From contig CAJTHM010000034.1 of NCBI GenBank assembly GCA_910576125.1, positions 1-35,036 of the forward strand: DNA of 35,036 nucleotides, in the 5' to 3' direction. Under the pieces are notes generated by a model. That model did no database searches, was not told the DNA's origin, and saw nothing but the letters and a program-made list of their open reading frames with translations. Below, piece by piece: positions 28,976 to 35,036 of this stretch. Made by a program: the position numbers and the translations under genes. Within the stretch, counting starts at the first letter, position 1. Every line of letters starts with the position of its first letter. The DNA comes from Lachnospiraceae bacterium. Lineage in GTDB: Bacteria > Bacillota > Clostridia > Lachnospirales > Lachnospiraceae.

Positions 28976-30949
28976 ATGTGGAAACAGAAGAACTCAGACA
29001 GACGACAGGATAGAAGGCAGACGAGAAGAAGGCAGATGAGAAGAAAGCATGCCAGAGGAGGGCAAGCGGAAGGAGGCCAGGCCAGAGGAAAGCGGATCAG
29101 GGATAAATGGGACAACTGCCGGTACGTATTCCGCCGCCTGGGACAGGAGGAAGGGCCGGGGGCATTTGCCCTCTGCGGCGGGGATCTGGTGTTCGGCGTG
29201 CTCCTTCCCTTTCTGGAAGCCGCGCTGGCCGGAGCCGTTGCGGCCTGTCTGGTGAGCGGGAGGGCGCCGGGGGAGATTCTTCTGCTGGTGGCCGGGTACG
29301 TGATTCTGCTGCAGACAGCCCGGTATCTCCAGGGGCATCTGCGCGCCATGCGGGACAAAACCCTGTTCCTGTTCCGCGTTGACATCATGTACGAGTTCAA
29401 CCGCAAGACCCTGGAGATGGACGGTCAGAGCCTGGAGACTGCCAAAGGGCGGGAGATGTGGGAAGCGGCGAAGCGGAATGTATACAATGGGAATCACTTC
29501 GGCATAGAAGCCTATGCCAAGAGCTTCTGGAACCTGTTGCTCAATCTGTGCGGCCTTGTGGTCTATGGGGCCATTGTGGGCCGGGAAAGCATCTTTCTGC
29601 TGCTCCTTCTGGTGTCCCAGACCCTCCTGGTCACATGGTTCCATGGGGTGGCGGAAAAGCGCGCCCTCCGGGCAGAGGATGAGATAGATGGAAAGTGGAG
29701 CGGATTCCAGTACTTAAGGAGGGAATCCATTGTCCCCCAAAACGGGAAAGACATCCGGATGTACGGGATGGACAAATGGTTCCTGAAGACGTTCTATCAG
29801 ATGATAGAGAGAAGCGTCTCTTTGCTGGACTGGCAGGAGAAGGGGTATACGGCAGCGGGCATCGCGAACCATCTGCTCTCCTTTGCCAGGAACGTGGCGG
29901 TCTACGGATGGCTCCTTGGCCGGATGGCGGCGGGCAGACTGGCTCTCCCGGCTTTTCTGCTGTATCTGGGGATTATAGCGGGGTTTGAGAACTGGGTGAG
30001 AGGTTTTCTGGAAGCGGTGATCAATCTGGCGAAAAACGAAAAAATAATTAAAAATTATCGAGACTTCATGTCATACGGAATCGTGGAAGAGGGGAAACCG
30101 GGGCCGAAGCGGGCGGGAAAGCTCCATGAGATACGGCTGGAGCATGTCTGTTTCCGGTATGAAGGGAACATGGAATGCCCGGAAGAAGGGCATTCCGGAG
30201 AGGATACGATCCATGACCTGAACCTGACGATCCGGGCCGGGGAGAAGCTGGCGCTGGTGGGGCTGAACGGAGCCGGGAAGACGACGCTGATCAAACTTCT
30301 GTGCGGACTGTACCGCCCCACTTCCGGAAAGGTCTGCCTGGACGGACAGGAGCTTCAGGATCTGTCCCAGAGAGAGGTCTTTCGAGAGTTCGCCGTGGTG
30401 TTCCAGGACGTGTTCACTTTTGCCTTCCCTGTGGCGGAGAATGTGACCTGTGTAAAGGCGGGGGAGGAGGATGGCCCCAGGCTGCGCAAGAGCCTGGAGG
30501 ACGCGGGGCTCCTGGAACGGGTGCAGTCGCTGCCGAAGAAAGAGCAGACCAGCATGGACAAGGATATGGATCCGGAGGGCGTCACGTTCTCCGGAGGGGA
30601 GCTGCAGAAGCTGATGCTGGCCAGGGCACTGTATAAAGACGCACCTGTAGTTATCCTGGACGAGCCCACTGCCGCCCTGGATCCAATCGCGGAGAGCGAG
30701 ATGTATGAAAAATATGACGAGATGATTCAGGGGAAAACAGCGGTCTTCATCTCCCACAGGCTGAGCTCCACCCGGTTCTGCGACAGGATCATTTTCCTGG
30801 AAGAAGGGCGGATCGTCCAGGAGGGGAGCCATGAGAGCCTGATGAGGGAAGGCGGGCCCTACGCCGAGCTTTTTGCCCTGCAGGCCAGATACTACCAGAA
30901 GAATCCGGAATCTGTGGACAGGGTTCCGGAAGGAATGGCATCTGTCTGA
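28976..30949 (+). CDS. ABC exporter half-transporter (permease-ATPase fusion) 1
   Basis: 657 residues from ATG 28976 (GGAAGGGAGCGG site). The first 50 residues are strikingly basic and Arg/Gln-rich (RRQDRRQTRRRQMRRKHARG), an unusual cytosolic extension. The type I exporter membrane domain follows at about 60-360. The ATPase domain has Walker A LVGLNGAGKTTLIKLL (about 428), Q-loop VFQDVF, signature FSGGELQKLMLARAL (about 537), Walker B VVILDEPTAALDP and H-loop FISHRLSS, all canonical. No C39 peptidase domain is present. It is followed 33 bases later by a second half-transporter, so the two probably form a heterodimer. The substrate is unknown; a peptide is plausible given the LytTR/GHKL pair upstream. 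Confidence 0.92.
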   Translation: MWKQKNSDRRQDRRQTRRRQMRRKHARGGQAEGGQARGKRIRDKWDNCRYVFRRLGQEEGPGAFALCGGDLVFGVLLPFLEAALAGAVAACLVSGRAPGEILLLVAGYVILLQTARYLQGHLRAMRDKTLFLFRVDIMYEFNRKTLEMDGQSLETAKGREMWEAAKRNVYNGNHFGIEAYAKSFWNLLLNLCGLVVYGAIVGRESIFLLLLLVSQTLLVTWFHGVAEKRALRAEDEIDGKWSGFQYLRRESIVPQNGKDIRMYGMDKWFLKTFYQMIERSVSLLDWQEKGYTAAGIANHLLSFARNVAVYGWLLGRMAAGRLALPAFLLYLGIIAGFENWVRGFLEAVINLAKNEKIIKNYRDFMSYGIVEEGKPGPKRAGKLHEIRLEHVCFRYEGNMECPEEGHSGEDTIHDLNLTIRAGEKLALVGLNGAGKTTLIKLLCGLYRPTSGKVCLDGQELQDLSQREVFREFAVVFQDVFTFAFPVAENVTCVKAGEEDGPRLRKSLEDAGLLERVQSLPKKEQTSMDKDMDPEGVTFSGGELQKLMLARALYKDAPVVILDEPTAALDPIAESEMYEKYDEMIQGKTAVFISHRLSSTRFCDRIIFLEEGRIVQEGSHESLMREGGPYAELFALQARYYQKNPESVDRVPEGMASV

Positions 30950-30982
30950 CGGGTGCCCGGAATAAGTGAAAAAGGAGTAGTC

Positions 30983-32836
30983 ATGAATACATTCCGATCC
31001 ATTCATAAGACAGGCTTTCGGCTGCTGAAAATGATCCATGCCGAAGATTCCATCGTGATTCCTATGTATCTGCTGGATTTGGTTCTTTCCCTGGGGCAGA
31101 TTTATATCGGGCTGTTCCTGACGGCGGGGCTGGTGGACGCCCTGTTGGCGGGACAATACCGTCAGGCAGCCGGAGCGGCGCTGATGCTGCTGCTGGCCAA
31201 TCTGTTCTTCGGCCTGGCTTCGCGGCTGATTATAAGACGACTGCAATGTCTTCAAAGGAAAATCTGGCTGGTGTTCTATGTCTGGCTGCGCAGAAAAGCT
31301 TTTTCCATGGATTATGAGACCATGGAGAGACCGGAGGTGGCGGAGAAGCTTCTGTTTTCGGAGCGCACATCGGACATGCAGGGCGGCCTGGGGACATTGC
31401 TGTATCATTATTACGAGATTCTGAAAGCAATCGTGAATCTATTGCTTTCCGTTTCCCTTGTGGCGCATCTGTGCCTGAGAAAGCCAGGGGCGGGGTTCGG
31501 CGTCCTGGGAGCCCTTGCGTCGCCGGTGCCCTCGGCGCTGCTGCTGGCGGGGATGATGGCGGGGACGGTATTCGGCGCATACAGGGCGTTCCGGCGGTTC
31601 GCGGAAGAGCGGAGGGCGCTTTTCGAGTCCCATACGGGTGTGGAAGACCGGGTGATGTACCTGACCCAGCAAGTGCTGGGCAACTTCAAGGCGGGAAAGA
31701 TGATTCGCATCTATGGCATGCAGGATATGATTCTGGAGAATCTCTCCGTCTTTCTGAAGAAATCCTGGGGACATTTTTCCGATGCCTGTGATGTGGAGAG
31801 GAAACAGGGTAATGCCAACAGGCTGGTGGACAGCGTCTTCATTGTGGGAGCCTATCTGTTGGCGGCTCTGAAGGTGGTCACAGGGGCTGTGACAGTGGGG
31901 GCTTTTACCCAGTACGTGGGGGCGCTGCACCAGTTCGGGGGAGCCTGTTTCACCTTGATCGCAGTCCACGGGGATCTGCAGAAGATATGTACTTATATGG
32001 AGGAGTTCCTGGCCTTTCTGGACACGGAGAATCTGCATGTGAAGGGCTCCATCCCGGTGGAAAAGCGCACGGACGGAGAGTATGAGATTGCCTTTGAGCA
32101 TGTGAGCTTCCGGTACCCGGGCACGGAGAAGCTGGTGCTGAAGGATGTGGACTGCAGGATTCGGGTCAGGGGGAAGCTGGCGGTGGTGGGCCGGAACGGC
32201 GCCGGGAAGACCACCTTCATCAAGCTTTTATGCCGCCTGTATGAGCCTGCCAGCGGGCGCATCACCCTGAACGGCGTGGACATCCGCAAGTATGACGAAG
32301 AGGAGTACAGAAGCCTGTTCGGAGTGGTGTTCCAGGATTTCAAGCTGTTCGCCTTCCCGGTGTGGGAGAATGTCACGGCGGGGAGAGAGCGGAATGAGAC
32401 GAGGATCTGGGAGGTGCTGGAGCAGGCGGAGGCGGGCTCCATGGTGCGCGGGATGCCCGGAGGGCTGGACGCCTATCTCTACAAGGACATGGGGGACGGC
32501 GTGGAAATCAGCGGCGGAGAGGCCCAGAAGCTGGCGCTGGCTCGTGCCCTCTACAGGGACGCGCCGGTGGTGATTCTGGACGAGCCCACGGCTGCATTGG
32601 ATCCGAAGGCGGAGGCGGAAGTCTATGCCAGGTTCCGTGAAATGGTACAGGGCAGAACCAGCGTCTATATTTCCCACAGGATGGCAAGCTGCCGGTTCTG
32701 TGACCATATAATTGTTTTTGAAGACGGTAAAATCGCGGAGCAGGGAAGCCATGAAGCCCTTTTCGCCGCAGGCGGGAGCTACGCGAAGATGTGGAATGCG
32801 CAGGCGAAATATTATAATGTGGAGGAAAAGGACTGA
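30983..32836 (+). CDS. ABC exporter half-transporter (permease-ATPase fusion) 2
   Basis: Start ATG 30983 with AAAAAGGAG upstream; an in-frame codon at 30953 would add ten residues without a site. 617 residues. Membrane domain about 20-340, including IVIPMYLLDLVLSLGQIYIG. The ATPase has Walker A VVGRNGAGKTTFIKLL (about 402), Q-loop VFQDFKLFAFPVWENV, signature ISGGEAQKLALARAL (about 508), Walker B VVILDEPTAALDP and H-loop YISHRMAS. Both this and the partner keep the catalytic Glu, so neither site is degenerate. It is probably the heterodimer partner of the preceding gene. Confidence 0.92.
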   Translation: MNTFRSIHKTGFRLLKMIHAEDSIVIPMYLLDLVLSLGQIYIGLFLTAGLVDALLAGQYRQAAGAALMLLLANLFFGLASRLIIRRLQCLQRKIWLVFYVWLRRKAFSMDYETMERPEVAEKLLFSERTSDMQGGLGTLLYHYYEILKAIVNLLLSVSLVAHLCLRKPGAGFGVLGALASPVPSALLLAGMMAGTVFGAYRAFRRFAEERRALFESHTGVEDRVMYLTQQVLGNFKAGKMIRIYGMQDMILENLSVFLKKSWGHFSDACDVERKQGNANRLVDSVFIVGAYLLAALKVVTGAVTVGAFTQYVGALHQFGGACFTLIAVHGDLQKICTYMEEFLAFLDTENLHVKGSIPVEKRTDGEYEIAFEHVSFRYPGTEKLVLKDVDCRIRVRGKLAVVGRNGAGKTTFIKLLCRLYEPASGRITLNGVDIRKYDEEEYRSLFGVVFQDFKLFAFPVWENVTAGRERNETRIWEVLEQAEAGSMVRGMPGGLDAYLYKDMGDGVEISGGEAQKLALARALYRDAPVVILDEPTAALDPKAEAEVYARFREMVQGRTSVYISHRMASCRFCDHIIVFEDGKIAEQGSHEALFAAGGSYAKMWNAQAKYYNVEEKD

Positions 32837-32900
32837 CCGGATTGCGAGCGTCCTGCCCCGCGGGGGAACGGGACGGACAGGGCCAAGGCGGCGGAAAACT

Positions 32901-32953
32901 CCCGGAGATGATACAATGTTTGTAAGTTTGCAGACCTATTGTATCCCTCCGGG
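32901..32953. repeat. long imperfect inverted repeat
   Basis: CCCGGAG-AT-GATACAAT and ATTGTATC-C-CTCCGGG pair over 15 bases with one small bulge around a 20-base loop. It lies 64 bases after the second ABC gene and has no T-run. It might be a processing or stability stem-loop, or an insertion-sequence end. Confidence 0.55.
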
Positions 32954-32962
32954 ATATATCCA

Positions 32963-32998
32963 AAGCCGTTCGGTGCTGGTAACAGCGGGCGGTTTTTC
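32963..32998 (+). terminator. probable terminator of the ABC exporter operon
   Basis: CCG...GCTG and CAGC...CGG form a broken stem around GTAA, followed by TTTTTC. Confidence 0.45.
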
Positions 32999-33017
32999 AA
33001 AATAGTGGTTGTAAAAA

Positions 33018-33447
33018 ATTGCCGGGTTCTCCCCTCAGGACAGCCGCCGCCTGCGCATGGCTTTCCGACACCTCAGGGAGCTCCCGGAAGGCTTCCGCTT
33101 CATCGCCGATGGCTACAGCGCCTACCCCCTGGCCCGCCCGGCAGTTCTTCCATGAGTTCGGCGAAAAGTTCAGGTTCACCATCACCCGGGTCACCGGCCT
33201 CACCGATGGCGACGAGGTATCGAAGGAGCTCCGTCCCTTCAGGCAGATGACTGAAAGGCTCAACCGCACCTATAAGGCCTCCTACAGGCCTGCGAACGGC
33301 TTCGACAGCATCGATGGTGCCCCCGGCTATGACCTGGCCCTCTGGGGCGCCTGTTACAGCTTCCTGCGCCCCCGCCAGCACCACACTATTCCGAACCAAA
33401 AAACAAAGCCCAAAAGACAAGCATTGTGGGAAAATCCAAAAGTTTAG
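33018..33447 (+). pseudogene. DDE transposase C-terminal fragment with frameshift
   Basis: The first part (33018 to about 33140) reads SRRLRMAFRHLRELPEGFRF then IADGYSAYPLAR. Near GCCCGCCCGGCAG the frame shifts, and the rest continues in another frame as QFFHEFGEKFRFTITRVTGL, TDGDEVSKELRPFRQMTERL, NRTYKASYRPANGF and YDLALWGACYSFLRPR. Together they are the catalytic end of a DDE transposase (ERLNRT with the Glu). The N-terminal part is missing, so this is dead debris. I cannot name the IS family with certainty. Confidence 0.75.
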
Positions 33448-33512
33448 ATTTTCCCACGAATGCCGACTACTACGGAATCCCTCTCATACCTCATATTTCT
33501 CTTTATAAGTTA

Positions 33513-33568
33513 TTGACACTCATTTTCTAACGTGGTATATTTATAACATAAAGAGCGAAATATACCAC
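33513..33568 (+). promoter_or_regulatory. promoter and palindromic operator of the DUF3796/XRE pair
   Basis: TTGACA (33513-33518), a 17-bp spacer and TATATT (33536-33541). A perfect 11-bp inverted repeat GTGGTATATTT / AAATATACCAC (33532-33542 and 33558-33568) covers the -10 and the likely transcription start. This is a typical autoregulatory operator for the XRE protein encoded two genes on. Confidence 0.8.
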
Positions 33569-33590
33569 AAACAAAAAAGGAGAATGAATT

Positions 33591-33941
33591 ATGAAAAATT
33601 GGTATGGCTGTATTGGATTTGTTTCTTTGTTAGGCGTATGGGGATTGATTGGGAGCGAACCTTTGTTTCTATCGTTTTTTGCTTTTGTCCTATTTTTTGA
33701 GTATTTTTGGGTGACTCCCGATGAAATGTTTGTTGATACAATAAAAAGGTGTGCTTCATGGGCTTTCTTTGCTAATCTTTTCATTACAACTGCTGCTACA
33801 TTTGCCTTGTCTTATTTTAAGATGAGCAGCAATCCTTTAGCTGCCGGAACAGCATTAGGATTTGGTATTTCAATAGCGATATTTGCTTTTTCTACCTTTG
33901 CTTTAGAAATTAAAGAGAGGGTTAATACAAAAAATGATTAA
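33591..33941 (+). CDS. small membrane protein (DUF3796-like)
   Basis: 116 residues from ATG 33591 (AAAAAGGAG site). There are four hydrophobic segments: YGCIGFVSLLGVWGLIG, FLSFFAFVLFFEYFW, WAFFANLFITTAATFAL and AAGTALGFGISIAIFAFSTF. A short charged loop (TPDEMFVDTIKRCA) precedes the third. It resembles DUF3796 proteins, which sit directly before a small XRE regulator, as here with an 8-base overlap. The protein may act as membrane sensor or antagonist of the regulator; this is inferred. It is visibly AT-rich compared with the neighbouring ABC genes. Confidence 0.8.
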   Translation: MKNWYGCIGFVSLLGVWGLIGSEPLFLSFFAFVLFFEYFWVTPDEMFVDTIKRCASWAFFANLFITTAATFALSYFKMSSNPLAAGTALGFGISIAIFAFSTFALEIKERVNTKND

Positions 33942-34131
33942 GAACAGGATAAAAGAGTTCAGAGCAAGATTTGATATGAAACAGGAAGATTTAGCAAATT
34001 TGGTTGGAGTTCGCAGAGAAACAATTGGAAATCTTGAAAAGGGTAAATATAATCCATCATTGGTTTTGGCATGGAACATTGCAAAGGTATTTCATGTTTC
34101 AATCGAGGAAATTTTTACTGTTGAAGAATAG
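33934..34131 (+). CDS. small XRE-family regulator (YozG-like)
   Basis: 65 residues, essentially one helix-turn-helix domain: MIKNRIKEFRARFDMKQEDL, ANLVGVRRETIGNLEKGKYN, PSLVLAWNIAKVFHVSIEEI. It overlaps the membrane protein gene by 8 bases, so translation is coupled. Small stand-alone XRE proteins of this type usually repress their own operon. The palindrome at 33532-33568 is the likely target. Confidence 0.88.
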   Translation: MIKNRIKEFRARFDMKQEDLANLVGVRRETIGNLEKGKYNPSLVLAWNIAKVFHVSIEEIFTVEE

Positions 34132-34188
34132 GAAAGTTAGACAAGCCAAAATCTATTTCCATGTTTAACAATTATCGTAACTAATAGG

Positions 34189-34262
34189 TTAACAATGACA
34201 AAGTAGTTGAGTACACCGAGGGCAGGCAGAAGCCGGAACAGGTGAAAGAAAAGGCCGAGTAA
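34189..34262 (+). pseudogene. 3' end fragment of an unidentified gene
   Basis: An open frame without a start, following TAG, reads NNDKVVEYTEGRQKPEQVKE then KAE and TAA, immediately followed by a strong terminator. It looks like the tail of a lost mobile-element gene joined here by deletion. The family is not recognised. Confidence 0.4.
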
Positions 34263-34275
34263 CGGCCCTTTTGTA
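34249..34275 (+). terminator. rho-independent terminator
   Basis: AAAAGGCCG and CGGCCCTTTT pair around AGTAA (the stop codon is inside the loop), followed by TTTTG. It serves the preceding gene fragment. Confidence 0.7.
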
Positions 34276-34279
34276 CTAA

Positions 34280-34330
34280 GTAGCCGCAGACGATATAAAT
34301 CTCGTCCGTAGCCGAAATATCTCCTAACAT
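34280..34330 (-). pseudogene. IS66 TnpB, N-terminal stub
   Basis: ATG 34328-34330 begins MLGDISATDEIYIVCGY, matching the start of IS66 TnpB (compare MLGDLSRVEKIYIRTGY at 3004), and then breaks off at about 34280 into unrelated sequence. Only 17 residues remain. It overlaps the TnpA stop exactly as in the other IS66 copy. Confidence 0.75.
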
Positions 34331-34720
34331 GATCCGCCTCCAATCAGGCGGACGGTTTCTCTCAGCAGCGCCGGATTTGTCCCGTTGGGGATGCGCAGTA
34401 CCACACCGGCTACGGATAGTTCCATGGCTGGAACCGAGAATGCCGGACACGCAGTCTCCAAAAGAGGCGGGGGAGGCATCCCGTCCCTGCCGGATGTCAG
34501 GCTCTATCCTGACAATCTCCTGTTTTGTGCTTACACGCTGGCTGTGAACCAGCTCCGGTATGCCCTGATATCCTTTCTGGCGGAGCCTGCGCACCCGGCC
34601 GTAGAATGTACCTGGGCAGATGCCTTTCTCCCTGCACCACTGGTGGTCTGTCAGGCCACTGGAGCGACATTCCATGACCAGACGGCACTGCTCTTTCGCT
34701 TTGACTGGCTTTGCTGGCAT
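34324..34720 (-). pseudogene. IS66 TnpA remnant with frameshift
   Basis: Start ATG 34718-34720 with CCGGAGGTTC upstream: MPAKPVKAKEQCRLVMECRS, then SGLTDHQWCREKGICPGTFY and GRVRRLRQKG, the IS66 TnpA helix-turn-helix. Near a run of five C at about 34470 the frame shifts. The C-terminal end continues in another frame as PAMELSVAGVVLRIPNGTNP then ALLRETVRLIGGGSC and TAG. The copy differs clearly from the IS66 at 2501, so it is a separate element. Confidence 0.78.
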
Positions 34721-34956
34721 ATATTGAACCTCCGGTTCTTTGGACTGTCTGAGTGGGATGTATCTGCAGATGAACATGATCAGCCAGCAGTTTTGCTGAT
34801 AAAGGTATTGAATAAGTTGTAGCAGATAATGTATAATGTCCATGGGCATTGGCTCCTTTCGAGGTAATGGTCTGTGGTGAACTCATTATACATCAAAAAG
34901 GGAGCTTCCTGTATAATACAAACATAGGGAATTCCAAGAAAGGTGGTTGATAAAAA

Positions 34957-35026
34957 GATACCTCAGAGTAAAATAAGATTGCTGACTTTGCGGGTTAGTA
35001 AAAATCTTATTGAACAGAGAGGTATC
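34957..35026. repeat. bipartite inverted repeat at the window edge
   Basis: GATACCTC...GAGGTATC (34957-34964 and 35019-35026) encloses AATAAGATT...AATCTTATT (34972-34980 and 35003-35011), with equal 7-base gaps on both sides. An ATG follows at 35032. The symmetry suggests a leader hairpin or the end of another insertion sequence running off the window. Confidence 0.6.
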
Positions 35027-35036
35027 CCAAGATGAA

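Noticed and set aside
30071..31408. 445-residue minus-strand open frame across the two ABC genes
   Set aside because: It spans the end of one convincing gene and the start of another on the other strand and has no recognisable motif.

Overview
The window looks like a chromosomal segment of a gut Clostridia, most likely a Lachnospiraceae. The evidence is the strong AGGAGG-type ribosome binding sites, the gene types (DUF1700, DUF6171, LytTR/GHKL two-component pairs, TnpV, Tn4451/Tn1549-type mobile parts) and a type II-A CRISPR adaptation cluster. The host backbone (about 20-33 kb) is visibly GC-rich. The agr-like region (about 4-13.3 kb) is visibly AT-rich and was probably acquired separately.

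Layout. Positions 1-2.4 kb hold an IS3 fragment, the 3' end of a large serine recombinase, a 56-residue ORF, TnpV and an XRE regulator. An IS66 element follows from 2.5 kb; its left terminus is intact, but its transposase is cut off at about 4.05 kb where it meets a truncated AgrB gene. From 4.05 to 13.3 kb lies an agr-type quorum-sensing locus. On the minus strand are a GHKL sensor kinase, a LytTR regulator and the broken AgrB. Divergently on the plus strand are an AgrD-like autoinducer precursor, a small secreted protein, two lipoproteins, an ABC ATPase and two permeases, the second fused to a lipoprotein-like domain. A pair of direct repeats with the 21-bp spacing of LytTR sites sits between the divergent promoters. 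This self-contained circuit, in which a peptide signal appears to control a secreted peptide and its ABC/lipoprotein module, is the strongest candidate for an undescribed system here.

From 13.3 to 16.4 kb is debris of a conjugative element: a DUF6061-like ORF, a second TnpV with a nonsense codon, and three sigma-70-like genes. From about 16.43 kb begins a wrecked type II-A CRISPR locus. It has a 5'-deleted cas1 split by a 1606-bp IS with an exact 6-bp target duplication, intact cas2 and csn2, and a three-repeat array. No cas9 is present in the window.

From 20 to 26.3 kb is ordinary backbone: DUF6171, DUF1700, an Asn/Gln-rich 54-residue protein, a THUMP RNA methyltransferase, RdgB, a phosphoesterase, tRNA-Pro(TGG), a Uma2 endonuclease, an XRE/S24 repressor with a palindromic operator, a rubredoxin-like mini-protein and a gene broken by an in-frame TGA. 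From 26.3 to 32.8 kb is a second LytTR/GHKL two-component system followed by two ABC exporter half-transporters. From 32.8 to 35 kb is IS debris around a DUF3796/XRE pair with its own palindromic operator.
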